11,608 bases of DNA, from contig DTXE01000220.1 in assembly GCA_012962595.1 (NCBI GenBank), positions 1-11,608 of the forward strand, given 5' to 3'. Below the pieces are notes generated by a model, which saw only the letters and a list, made by a program, of their open reading frames with translations, was not told where the DNA came from and did no database searches. This DNA comes from Syntrophaceae bacterium. Its GTDB lineage: Bacteria; Desulfobacterota; DTXE01. A program made the translations under genes and the position numbers. Positions 1-7,848 of this stretch are shown here, piece by piece (position 1 is the first letter of the stretch; each line of letters starts with the position of its first letter).

Positions 1-909
1 GAGGTTATAATTGTAGGCGGCGGGCCAGCGGGCCTGACAGCCGGGTTGTACACGGCACGTGCTAGGTTGAACACATTACTGATCGAAAGGCTTGCACCCG
101 GAGGACAGGTTCTATTGAGTGACTGGATAGAAAATTATCCAGCTTATCCCGATGGCATATCCGGTATTGATCTCATTCAGAAGATGGTCACCCAGGTCCA
201 AAAATTCGGCCTCCATATCTCCACAGGAGTGGTGGAGTCAATAAACCTTCCGGGGAAAGTGAAGGAGGTCAGGGTCAATGGCCATGTCCTGAGTTGCAGG
301 TGTGTCATTATTGCTACAGGAGCGCAACCCAAACGATTAGGTGTAGAGCGGGAATCGGATCTTATGGGTAGAGGAGTTTCCTTCTGTGCCACCTGTGACG
401 CACCCTTTTTCAAGAATCAAGAAATAGCAGTGGTAGGTGGAGGAGATACTGCCATACAGGAAGCCCTTTTCTTAACCAAATTTGCTAGTAAGGTATTCGT
501 TATTCACCGAAGAAACAGGCTAAGGGCCACGGGTATTTTACAGGAGCGGGCATTTTCCAACAAAAAGATCGAATTTGTGTGGGATACTGTGGTGGAGAAA
601 ATACTGGGATCAGATAAGGTTGAAGGGTTAACTCTCAGAAATGTTAAGACCAACTCTCACTTTGTACTTCCCCTTCAAGGAGTATTTATCTTTATAGGAA
701 TAAGGCCCAATACAGATTTTATTAAAGATTCACCCATAGTAAATCAGGAAGGATTTGTTGTCACCAATGAGAACATGGAGACCTCCATCCCTGGTATCTT
801 TGCTGCAGGGGATGTTCGAGATAAATTGCTCCGTCAAATCAGTACCGCGGTGGGAGATGGTGCTGTAGCTGCCTTTGCCGCCGAGAAATATTTAGAACAT
901 CAGAAGTAA
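1..909 (+). CDS. trxB: Thioredoxin reductase, 5' end cut by window edge
   Basis: This is an FAD- and NADPH-dependent thioredoxin-disulfide reductase, which keeps cytoplasmic thioredoxin reduced. The frame is open from base 1 (E-V-I-I-V), so only the first few codons are missing; the TTG at 46 lies after the FAD-binding glycine motif and is not the real start. In the 302 visible residues, GGGPAG is at 6-11. The redox-active pair is C129-A-T-C132 followed by D, the classic low-Mr TrxB motif. A second nucleotide-binding motif, GGGDTA, lies at 436-453, and the NADPH 2'-phosphate motif HRRNRLRA at 505-528. The C-terminal FAD motif (AAGDVRDK) is at about 802-825. Order and length match the approximately 310-residue family with nothing broken. 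It is followed after 79 bases by the BamD-like gene on the same strand. Family assignment is secure; the exact thioredoxin partner cannot be told. Confidence 0.95.
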   Translation, partial: EVIIVGGGPAGLTAGLYTARARLNTLLIERLAPGGQVLLSDWIENYPAYPDGISGIDLIQKMVTQVQKFGLHISTGVVESINLPGKVKEVRVNGHVLSCRCVIIATGAQPKRLGVERESDLMGRGVSFCATCDAPFFKNQEIAVVGGGDTAIQEALFLTKFASKVFVIHRRNRLRATGILQERAFSNKKIEFVWDTVVEKILGSDKVEGLTLRNVKTNSHFVLPLQGVFIFIGIRPNTDFIKDSPIVNQEGFVVTNENMETSIPGIFAAGDVRDKLLRQISTAVGDGAVAAFAAEKYLEHQK

Positions 910-988
910 ATCATGCCTGTGTCCAAATCTCAATATCCCCTTCTACATTCCCCTAAATATAGGTTCTCAAGCGGCTGGTAGTCGCATC

Positions 989-1993
989 ATGAGCAACACC
1001 AAAAATGTAATCATACTTTTGCTACTTTGCTTCATACTAAGTAGTTGCGCCCCGTTGCAGTCTGCAATAGAGGACAAATTCTTCAGGAAAAGAATAAGGG
1101 GTGGAGAAACTCCCAGAGAATTGGCCAGAGTGGGTATGATCTATTTTCAAGAAAAAGATTATAACAAGGCCATCGAGACCTTTCAGAAGATCAGAGACCT
1201 TCATCCCTTTAGCCCTTACACCATCTTAGCTGAGCTTAAGATCGCTGATTCTCACTATTATAAAAAGGACTATGAGGAGGCACTTGCTGAATATGAAGAT
1301 TTTGAAAAGCTTCATCCCAGAAATGAAGTAGTTCCCTATGTAATTTACCAAATGGGCATGTGTCATTTCAATCGCATGCTTGGCATCGACAGAGACAAAA
1401 CTGCTACTTATGAGGCCTTACAACTCTTTGAAAGACTAGTAAGAACATACCCTAAGAGTAAATATGCTGCCCAAGCCAAGGAACGGATAAAAGAGTGCCG
1501 AGAGGTTTTGGCAAGGCATGAATTTTACGTGGGGAAATTTTATTTCAAGACCAAGCAATATAAGGCGGCCTTAGGGAGGTTTGAGGATATCTTAAGGAAG
1601 TATCCAGATAGTGAACTAAAAGAAGGGGCTATGGAGTATATCAAAAGGTGTCAGATCAAATTAGGTCATATGGCCACCGCTGAGGCATCAACTTCCCAAG
1701 CGTGGATAGAGGATTATTCAGAAAAAAAGCCCGTTATGGAGGAGAGATCTACAAAGCAACCCGCAGAAAAACTGGCTATTAAAGAGGAGTATAAAATAGC
1801 TCCTTGGGAAACTCTGGCAAGGCATGAATTTTACGTGGGGAAATTTTATTTCAAGACCAAGCAATATAAGGCGGCCTTAGGGAGGTTTGAGAAGATCCTG
1901 AGAGAGTACCCGGATACCAAATTAAAGGAAGAGGTTTTGGAGTATATTAATAGATGTAAGGAAGAGCTGGAAAACTATGGGAGTGGCTTCTAA
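989..1993 (+). CDS. bamD: BamD-like TPR outer-membrane lipoprotein with duplicated C-terminal repeat
   Basis: Probable BamD (YfiO), the lipoprotein that works with BamA to insert beta-barrel proteins into the outer membrane. Residues 1-20 form a lipoprotein signal: short basic start, hydrophobic core, lipobox LSSC with C20 as lipidation site. Residues about 44-220 carry consecutive TPRs; the segment from G132-IDRDK through LVRTYPKSKYA and the following LARHEFYVGKFYF resembles E. coli BamD (DRD...LVRGYPNSQY...). BamD is usually about 245 residues, and this one is 334. After a charged linker (about 225-270, rich in K/E/S/T/P) the last TPR is repeated at 276-323. Copy residues 174-199 and 276-301 are identical. 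The start ATG has only a weak upstream Shine-Dalgarno, but the signal peptide supports it. It converges with the actin-like gene, with 35 bases between the stops. BamD identity is likely; the role of the extra repeat is unknown. Confidence 0.82.
   Translation: MSNTKNVIILLLLCFILSSCAPLQSAIEDKFFRKRIRGGETPRELARVGMIYFQEKDYNKAIETFQKIRDLHPFSPYTILAELKIADSHYYKKDYEEALAEYEDFEKLHPRNEVVPYVIYQMGMCHFNRMLGIDRDKTATYEALQLFERLVRTYPKSKYAAQAKERIKECREVLARHEFYVGKFYFKTKQYKAALGRFEDILRKYPDSELKEGAMEYIKRCQIKLGHMATAEASTSQAWIEDYSEKKPVMEERSTKQPAEKLAIKEEYKIAPWETLARHEFYVGKFYFKTKQYKAALGRFEKILREYPDTKLKEEVLEYINRCKEELENYGSGF
1509..1585 (+). repeat. 77-bp perfect direct repeat, copy 1 (inside bamD-like gene)
   Basis: The bases 1509-1585 and 1815-1891 are identical over 77 positions by direct reading, 306 bases (102 codons) apart and therefore in frame. 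This copy encodes residues 174-199 of the TPR lipoprotein, its fifth-TPR-like unit. Identity stops abruptly at both edges. Confidence 0.97.
1815..1891 (+). repeat. 77-bp perfect direct repeat, copy 2 (inside bamD-like gene)
   Basis: Second copy of the repeat at 1509-1585, encoding residues 276-301 in the C-terminal extension. The 66 bases following each copy still align codon for codon, but by my count differ at 19 positions. The perfect block is therefore embedded in an older, diverged duplication. Confidence 0.97.
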
Positions 1994-2028
1994 TACCGAA
2001 TTAAATCACCTAATCAACCATGTAGCCA

Positions 2029-3033
2029 TTACTTGGTAGCCTCCCAGTAGTCTGCAGGCATATCCATGGCAAGTTTAAGGGCCCCTTTGGCACATGCAAA
2101 AACTGGATCATCAACAGTTCTAATATGAACCAAACCTATACTTTCTAATCCCTCCCGAAGCATATCCGGCAATCCCTCTATCTGACTGCCACCACCAGCT
2201 AGATATATATTATCCTTTAAGGTCTTCTGAAACTCAGGGTCGAAAGTAGAAATCATCCTTTTTATATTATCTATAATATCAGGAACAATGCTCTCACACG
2301 CATTTCTTAAATCTTCTGTTACATCGAATACCTCCAGCCTACCTTCTACTGGAAATACTGCCGATACAGATCTGCTCACATTGTGAACGAAGGCATATCG
2401 TTCTTTAATGGCCTGAACCATTCTTTTAGTAAAATTTGCAGCAGGATATCTTGACTTCAATAACCCATAGAAAACTTCATCAATATAATCCCCTGCCTTG
2501 TAAGAGGTAATCTGATCATGCTCTTCGGGTACAGTCCCATGAACACGACAAACATCAATGGTTCCTGCACCGATATCAACCACCAAAGTATTATCCATTA
2601 TCCCCTCATGGTATGCCACAGCAAATGGCTCCGAGACCACCGTCACATTGTCCATAATCTCCTTACTTATGTCAAAAAGCCTTCTCTTGTTTTCATATGT
2701 GGTCTGAGCGGGAACACCAATGATGGCATATACCATGGAATCCTTTTTTACCCCTGCAGAAGTTACAAGATGCTCAAGGAGGTGCTGAGCCATCATTTTA
2801 TCTCGAGCATCGTTCTTAACCACACCTCTCTCCACAGGATGACAAACATTGAGAGAAAGGCGGTGTTTCAAAACCTCCTCCCCAAATAAAAGCTCCCTTT
2901 TTAAAAATCTTTTAGCAATAATATCCTTAGGCCAGCCTGCTACACTGAAAACCATCTTTTCCACCCCGTAACTTGTGACAATCTTGCTTCTATGAGTACC
3001 TAGATCAATTCCCAGATATATCTTGTTATCCAT
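2029..3033 (-). CDS. MamK-like bacterial actin ATPase
   Basis: A filament-forming actin-like ATPase of the MamK branch, expected to polymerise in the cytoplasm with ATP. Actin-fold motifs appear in order: phosphate-1 loop GIDLGT (8-13); V-V-S-E135-P-F, where E135 matches the residue implicated in MamK ATP hydrolysis; phosphate-2 loop DIGAGTID (153-160); and adenosine motif AGGGSQIEGL (279-288). Stretches recalled from Magnetospirillum MamK also match: GTVP..-DQ-T..-KAG.Y.DE (166-186), GWPKDII (33-39), and a C-terminal P..YW (326-330). The length, 334, is close to MamK (about 347), with no truncation. A strong Shine-Dalgarno (GGGGAGGA, 3041-3048) sits 7 bases before the ATG. It follows the coiled-coil membrane protein by 38 bases and ends the operon. 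Motifs distinguish it from MreB, FtsA and DnaK. Magnetosome function is not implied, since no other magnetosome genes are visible. Confidence 0.88.
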   Translation of the reverse strand: MDNKIYLGIDLGTHRSKIVTSYGVEKMVFSVAGWPKDIIAKRFLKRELLFGEEVLKHRLSLNVCHPVERGVVKNDARDKMMAQHLLEHLVTSAGVKKDSMVYAIIGVPAQTTYENKRRLFDISKEIMDNVTVVSEPFAVAYHEGIMDNTLVVDIGAGTIDVCRVHGTVPEEHDQITSYKAGDYIDEVFYGLLKSRYPAANFTKRMVQAIKERYAFVHNVSRSVSAVFPVEGRLEVFDVTEDLRNACESIVPDIIDNIKRMISTFDPEFQKTLKDNIYLAGGGSQIEGLPDMLREGLESIGLVHIRTVDDPVFACAKGALKLAMDMPADYWEATK

Positions 3034-3071
3034 AAAATTTTCCTCCCCATCTTATGGAAATAACCTGGCTC

Positions 3072-4106
3072 TTATCTTTTTGATTTCTGCAAGATGGCAC
3101 TATGCTTGGAAGTTATGGCATTCAATCTCTCAACAGCCTTTTTGAGTTTTGCCAGCTCCGAGCCTGTTCCATATAGTTGTTTGGACTGATCGTCGCTCAT
3201 TTGAATTAACTCAGCAATCCCACCATCTATGTTATTTAACCTCCTCTCCTGCGTGGAAATCTTCTCTTGAGTCATTTCAAGGTCTGATTCCAAACGCTCT
3301 AAGACATCCTGCAGGGTACCCACATGTATCCTTATATTACGAATCTCCCTTTCCCCACTTCTCAGACCTTCTTCTAACGACGCCATTTTTGGAATATACT
3401 CATTTATAGCCTCTATAGTCTTGCTGCTATTGCTTATCTCCTTGCGCAATGCATCTATACCTTCCAATCTTTCATTGAACAATTCTCTGTTTTTATCTGA
3501 TGCCGCTTTTAGTCTGGCAATTTTCCCTTCCACCATCCTGTTAGTGTGGTATTGAAAAAACCATCCCACTCCTAAGGCAACAGCCAATAAAATAAAGACG
3601 AAGATGTTTATAATACCCAGTTTTTTAAGACTCTGGGTTCCTTTGAAGGGCCATAAGAGGCTAACTTTCTCAAGCTTTTCCGTCAAATCCCCAAGGCGTT
3701 TTTCATGTTCATTAACGGTGTTTTGGACCTCTGAAAGATTTGTGTGATTTGATACATCTTGGAGATGGGAAATCCGTTTAGAATTTTCCTCAAGTTGTGA
3801 CTTCAATTTTGATATCTCTGCCATCAAGGGCTCGGCAGCTTCCCCTTTCACTCCTTGCAACTGATCTGCAAGTCCTGAAATACGATTCTCTTGAGACTGG
3901 ATAGCATTCTGCAATCTATCAACGTTGGCCTTTAATTCCTCTATTACAGTCTTGTATGACACCCCTTCAGATATTTGATTTTTAAGGGCATCTATTAATT
4001 CTCTCTGAACATTCATTTCCTTTAACATATCCCAAAGGGGGTCTAGCTTATAGGACTTTGATCTGGCCACTTCAGCAAAGTCTCCGGATTTATTGGAGTT
4101 TATCAT
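3072..4106 (-). CDS. Single-span membrane protein with coiled coils on both sides
   Basis: Not recognised as a named family. The 344 residues have a short N-terminal region (1-50) with a conserved-looking hydrophobic patch (L21-D-P-L-W-D-M-L), then heptad-rich coiled coil at about 52-148. One transmembrane helix follows at about 164-185 (I-N-I-F-V-F-I-L-L-A-V-A-L-G-V-G-W-F-F), then a second long coiled coil at about 186-340. There is no signal peptide and no enzymatic motif. K161-K162 before the helix is compatible with a cytoplasmic N-terminus, but R190/K195 after it make topology uncertain. The start is supported by GGAGGA at 4115-4120, 8 bases upstream. It lies 49 bases after alaS and 38 before the MamK-like gene, so the two are likely co-transcribed. 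From context I infer an anchor, adaptor or regulator for the actin filament; chemoreceptor or SMC/chromosome roles are not supported by any domain. Confidence 0.8.
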   Translation of the reverse strand: MINSNKSGDFAEVARSKSYKLDPLWDMLKEMNVQRELIDALKNQISEGVSYKTVIEELKANVDRLQNAIQSQENRISGLADQLQGVKGEAAEPLMAEISKLKSQLEENSKRISHLQDVSNHTNLSEVQNTVNEHEKRLGDLTEKLEKVSLLWPFKGTQSLKKLGIINIFVFILLAVALGVGWFFQYHTNRMVEGKIARLKAASDKNRELFNERLEGIDALRKEISNSSKTIEAINEYIPKMASLEEGLRSGEREIRNIRIHVGTLQDVLERLESDLEMTQEKISTQERRLNNIDGGIAELIQMSDDQSKQLYGTGSELAKLKKAVERLNAITSKHSAILQKSKR

Positions 4107-4108
4107 AA

Positions 4109-4120
4109 GGGTCTTCCTCC
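4109..4120 (-). promoter_or_regulatory. Strong Shine-Dalgarno leader of the coiled-coil gene
   Basis: On the minus strand the leader reads GGAGGAAGACCC, then TT and the ATG. The same 12 bases occur directly before the recA ATG (7828-7839). The purine-rich core is a near-ideal ribosome binding site and fixes the start of this gene. Confidence 0.75.
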
Positions 4121-4155
4121 AATTTTCTTTTTTATTGAAATCAGGCTATCCGAAC

Positions 4156-6801
4156 TTAAGAAGATTTATATTCCGAGATTATAGTGTAGGCGGCATCGAG
4201 GGCTTCGGATAATCTTTGGGGCTGGATTCCGCCTGCCTGTGCCATATCAGCCTTACCTCCTCCTCCACCACCCACTATCTGTGCTATTTTACCTATGATA
4301 TGCCCTGCATGATAAGAATTTATAAGGTCTTTGGTAACTGCTGCCACCAGCAACGCCTTTCCATCAGCCTCTCCACCCAGAACCACAATTCCTGACTTAA
4401 TTTTATCTCTCAACCTATCTGCCAGACTCCTAAGCTCCTTTTCACTACCTACTGTAACTTTAGCAGATACTACAGAAATTCCTCGGATGTGCTTCACGTG
4501 TTTTAAAATATTCTGGGATTCATACACTCTCAAGTGCCTTTTTAAGGATTCTAAGTCCTTCTCTAATTGCTTCTGATAAGCTAATAATCTCTCAACCTTG
4601 TCTGCCACTTCTCCTACGTGGGCTTTAACCATGTGGCCAATTTTTCTGAGCACCTCCTCATCTTCCTGAACCTTGTGAAGGGCCACTTTCCAAGTTAGGG
4701 CCTCAATGCGCCTTATACCTGCTGCCACTCCGGTTTCACTTACAATTTTAAAAAGACCAATATCCCCTGTCCGTGAAACGTGGGTACCTCCACATAACTC
4801 ATGACTGAGACCTGGTATTTTTACCGAGCGAACCACCTCATGGTATCGTTCCCCAAATAAGGCTGTGGCACCTTGTCTTAAGGCCTTCTCTAACTGTGTA
4901 ATTTCTACCTCCAAAGGAATATTTTGGCAAATCTTCTCGTTTACCAAGGCCTCGATCTTTCTCAAATCCCCTCTCTTTATAGGGGAATAATGGGTAAAAT
5001 CAAATCTCAGTCTATCAGGAGCTACCAGAGAACCCGCCTGTTTCACATGATTGCCCAAAAATTTTCTTAAGATGGCGTGAAGGATATGGGTAGCTGTATG
5101 ATTCTTCTTGACTGCCTCCCGTCTTTCCTTATCGATAGACAGTTTAACCATATCTCCCACACGTATCTGGCCCTTCTTGACCTCTCCTTTATGAACTATT
5201 AAATCTTCTTCTATTCTCACGGTATCTTTGATTTCTATAACAAGATCGCCATTACCTATCCACCCCGTATCTCCTACCTGACCACCTGATTCACCATAAA
5301 ACGGTGTCTGTTCCACAATCACCTCTACTTTATCCCCTGTCTTGGCCTGAATAACCTCCTGACCATTCTTTAGGATAGAGAGAATTCTAGATGTATCCTG
5401 TTCCTTATCATACCCCATGAATCTGGAGGAAATCCCCCGAGAGAGGAGTCCTTGGTAATATTCTGGGACTTGCTCACTCTTGGTCTCTCTTAAGCGCCTC
5501 CTAGACCTCTCCTTCTGTTCCTTCATCAGGGCATGGAAACCTGCTATGTCCATGGCAAGCCCTGTCTCATAGACCACATCAGAGATGATATCAATAGGAA
5601 AGCCGTAGGTATCGTAGAGTTTAAAAATAACACTGCCCGGTATTTCCTTTAGGCCTTTTGACTTCAATTCCTCAACAGAGTGATTAAGAATCCTCAAACC
5701 ATAATCTAAGGTTTCCGAAAATCTTTGCTCTTCATGGAGGACCACTCTCGAAATTACCTCCCTTGCAGATAGCAAATCGGGGTAGCTTTCCTTCATCACA
5801 TCTAGTACTACACCTGCTGTTTTGTGAAGGAATGGGCCTTCTATGTTAAGTGTCTTTCCATGACGGATAGCACGCCTGATAATGCGTCGAAGAACATAAC
5901 CACGTCCTTCATTAGAAGGTAAAATACCATCGCTTATGAGGAAGGCAATGGCTCGACTATGATCAGCAATAACCCTGATAGAGATATCATGGGCTTCCTG
6001 TTTGTCAAACCTCTTTTTGGTCAGCTGCTCAATAAAGCTCACGATGTCACGGAAAAGATCTGTATGATAGTTGGATTTAACACCTTGAAGAACACAGGCA
6101 ATTCTCTCTAAGCCCATTCCGGTATCCACACCTGTTTTTGGAAGAGGGGTCAGTGCCCCATCTTGGTCTCTATTGAATTCCATAAATACCAGATTCCATA
6201 ATTCCAAAAATCTATCGCAATCACAACCTATCCCGCACCCTGGTCTCTTACATCCAAATTCCTCCCCTCGATCAATTACAATCTCAGAACAAGGGCCACA
6301 AGGTCCTATCTCCCCCATAACCCAGAAGTTGTCTTTTTCACCCATAAGGGCGATATGGTCCTGGGGCACGCCCATCTTGTCTTTCCAAATCCTATATGCC
6401 TCATGATCTTCCTTAAACACTGTAACCCATAGCTCATGCACAGGGAGACCCATTTTCTTGGTCAATAACTCCCATGCAAAATATATGGCTTCCTCTTTGA
6501 AGTAATCTCCGAAGGAGAAGTTCCCTAACATCTCAAAAAAGGTGTGGTGACGGGTAGTCCTCCCCACATTCTCAATATCACTATGCCTTCCTCCAGCCCT
6601 GAGGCACTTCTGAACAGATACCGCTTTGGTGTAAGGTCTCTGCTCTTGACCCAAAAAGACCTTTTTGAATTGAACCATACCTGCATTGGTAAATAAAAGT
6701 GTGGGGTCATCAGAAGGAACCAATGGGGAACTTCTAACTACCTTGTGACCTTGCCCCTTAAAATAATTCAGGAAACACTCTCGTATTTGATTACTGGTCA
6801 T
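4156..6801 (-). CDS. alaS: Alanyl-tRNA synthetase
   Basis: Charges tRNA-Ala with alanine and hydrolyses mischarged Ser/Gly-tRNA-Ala. All family modules are present in 881 residues (usual 860-890). The class II catalytic core has RHHTFFEMLGNFSFGDYF (84-101) and GMGLERI (228-234). The editing domain zinc/active-site motifs are HTATH (568-572) and CGGTH (670-674). A coiled linker is at about 715-765, and the C-Ala domain carries a glycine run GGGGGGK (844-850). Between motifs 2 and 3 there is a cysteine cluster: C168, C171, C184, C189, C193, C195. The ATG lies 3 bases after the recA stop. The nearest good Shine-Dalgarno (6824-6832) is 22 bases upstream, within recA, too far for ordinary use. Translation is probably coupled to recA. 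The start is nevertheless right, because MTSNQIRECFLNYFKGQGH aligns with normal AlaRS N-termini. There is no recX between the two genes. Confidence 0.98.
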   Translation of the reverse strand: MTSNQIRECFLNYFKGQGHKVVRSSPLVPSDDPTLLFTNAGMVQFKKVFLGQEQRPYTKAVSVQKCLRAGGRHSDIENVGRTTRHHTFFEMLGNFSFGDYFKEEAIYFAWELLTKKMGLPVHELWVTVFKEDHEAYRIWKDKMGVPQDHIALMGEKDNFWVMGEIGPCGPCSEIVIDRGEEFGCKRPGCGIGCDCDRFLELWNLVFMEFNRDQDGALTPLPKTGVDTGMGLERIACVLQGVKSNYHTDLFRDIVSFIEQLTKKRFDKQEAHDISIRVIADHSRAIAFLISDGILPSNEGRGYVLRRIIRRAIRHGKTLNIEGPFLHKTAGVVLDVMKESYPDLLSAREVISRVVLHEEQRFSETLDYGLRILNHSVEELKSKGLKEIPGSVIFKLYDTYGFPIDIISDVVYETGLAMDIAGFHALMKEQKERSRRRLRETKSEQVPEYYQGLLSRGISSRFMGYDKEQDTSRILSILKNGQEVIQAKTGDKVEVIVEQTPFYGESGGQVGDTGWIGNGDLVIEIKDTVRIEEDLIVHKGEVKKGQIRVGDMVKLSIDKERREAVKKNHTATHILHAILRKFLGNHVKQAGSLVAPDRLRFDFTHYSPIKRGDLRKIEALVNEKICQNIPLEVEITQLEKALRQGATALFGERYHEVVRSVKIPGLSHELCGGTHVSRTGDIGLFKIVSETGVAAGIRRIEALTWKVALHKVQEDEEVLRKIGHMVKAHVGEVADKVERLLAYQKQLEKDLESLKRHLRVYESQNILKHVKHIRGISVVSAKVTVGSEKELRSLADRLRDKIKSGIVVLGGEADGKALLVAAVTKDLINSYHAGHIIGKIAQIVGGGGGGKADMAQAGGIQPQRLSEALDAAYTIISEYKSS

Positions 6802-6804
6802 ATG

Positions 6805-7827
6805 TTAAGCCGATTTGGCCTTTTCCTCCTTTAATAGACCAAAATGGGCCATAAGTTTCCTTTCTATGTCATCCATCATTTCAGGGTGTTCTTTAAGATA
6901 GTTCCTTACGGTCTCTCTACCTTGTCCAATCCTTTCTCCACCATAGGAATACCATGAGCCGCTTTTTTCCATGATGTTAGTGCTGATTGCCATATCCAAA
7001 AGATCGCCTGCTTTAGATATACCCTGTCCGTACAAGATATCAAATTCTGCCTCCTTAAATGGAGGGGCCATCTTATTTTTGACCACCTTTACCCTGGTTC
7101 TATTTCCGATTACATCTGCTCCCTCCTTGATGGGGCCAATCCGCCTCACATCCAACCTCAAACTGGCATAGAATTTAAGGGCCATCCCGCCGGTAGTGGT
7201 CTCAGGATTTCCCATAAAGCTTCCAATCCTCATCCGTGTTTGATTGATAAATATAACAGAGGTCATAGATTTGCTAATATTAGAAGTTAGCTTCCTTAAG
7301 GCCTGGGACATAAGCCTAGCCTGTAAGCCTACATGTTGATCGCCCATGTCTCCCTCAAGCTCTGCCCGGGGAACCAGTGCGGCAACCGAATCTATAACCA
7401 AGGCATCAACTGCACCAGATCTAACAAGTATATCGGCGATTTCCAAGGCCTGTTCACCGGTATCCGGCTGTGAGACCAAGAGGTCATTACAATTTACCCC
7501 TAATCTCCTGGCATAGTTCACATCCAAGGCATGTTCTGCATCGATGAAGGCAGCAACGCCCCCTTTTTTCTGGGCCTCCGCCACAATGTGCAGGGCAATG
7601 GTGGTCTTTCCAGAGGCCTCTGGACCAAATATCTCGGTAACTCTTCCCCTGGGAATACCTCCTATTCCCAGTGCAATATCTAAGGAAACTGCACCTGTAG
7701 GTATCACTGGGATGTCTACGATTTGACCTTTGCTACCTAGTTTCATAATAGACCCTCTCCCAAACTGCTTTTCGATTTGGGTAAGGGCTACATCAATGGC
7801 CCGCTCTCTATCCGAAGATGCACTCAT
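6805..7827 (-). CDS. recA: Recombinase RecA
   Basis: ATP-dependent strand-exchange protein of homologous recombination, and co-protease for LexA-type repressors. The 340 residues show the N-terminal oligomerisation helix, Walker A GPEASGKT (68-75), Walker B region [11 protein letters not shown] (141-151), DNA-binding loop L2 with GNPETTTGG (206-214), and the family signature ALKFYASLR (216-224). It has a typical basic C-terminus, slightly shorter than E. coli's acidic tail. The start has the strongest ribosome site in the right arm (AGGAGG, 5-7 bases of GACCC spacing), suggesting higher translation than its neighbours. Only 21 bases separate it from thpR, leaving no room for a promoter of its own there. 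I see no E. coli-type (CTGT-N8-ACAG) or Bacillus-type LexA box directly upstream. Damage control, if any, would act from further upstream or through a lineage-specific box. Confidence 0.99.
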   Translation of the reverse strand: MSASSDRERAIDVALTQIEKQFGRGSIMKLGSKGQIVDIPVIPTGAVSLDIALGIGGIPRGRVTEIFGPEASGKTTIALHIVAEAQKKGGVAAFIDAEHALDVNYARRLGVNCNDLLVSQPDTGEQALEIADILVRSGAVDALVIDSVAALVPRAELEGDMGDQHVGLQARLMSQALRKLTSNISKSMTSVIFINQTRMRIGSFMGNPETTTGGMALKFYASLRLDVRRIGPIKEGADVIGNRTRVKVVKNKMAPPFKEAEFDILYGQGISKAGDLLDMAISTNIMEKSGSWYSYGGERIGQGRETVRNYLKEHPEMMDDIERKLMAHFGLLKEEKAKSA

Positions 7828-7839
7828 GGGTCTTCCTCC
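7828..7839 (-). promoter_or_regulatory. Strong Shine-Dalgarno leader of recA
   Basis: The minus strand reads GGAGGAAGACCC immediately followed by the recA ATG. It is identical over 12 bases to the leader of the coiled-coil gene. It is the only textbook ribosome site among cinA, thpR, recA and alaS. Confidence 0.75.
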
Positions 7840-7848
7840 TATAAATTT

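Noticed and set aside
46..909. TTG at 46 as the start of thioredoxin reductase.
   Set aside because: The frame is open to base 1 and the essential FAD-binding GGGPAG motif lies upstream of 46, so the gene is simply cut by the window edge.
910..988. A promoter or terminator between trxB and the BamD-like gene.
   Set aside because: No convincing -35/-10 pair or hairpin; the 79 bases show nothing I can support.
1509..1891. A CRISPR or mobile-element origin for the 77-bp repeat.
   Set aside because: There are only two copies, in frame, encoding a TPR, with no terminal inverted repeats, target duplications or spacers.
1994..2028. A bidirectional terminator between the converging genes.
   Set aside because: I looked for a GC-rich inverted repeat with T-runs on either side and found only short, weak pairings.
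2029..4106. Calling the actin and coiled-coil pair a magnetosome gene cluster.
   Set aside because: Only the actin resembles a magnetosome protein; none of the membrane or iron-biomineralisation genes is visible, and the setting is a housekeeping operon.
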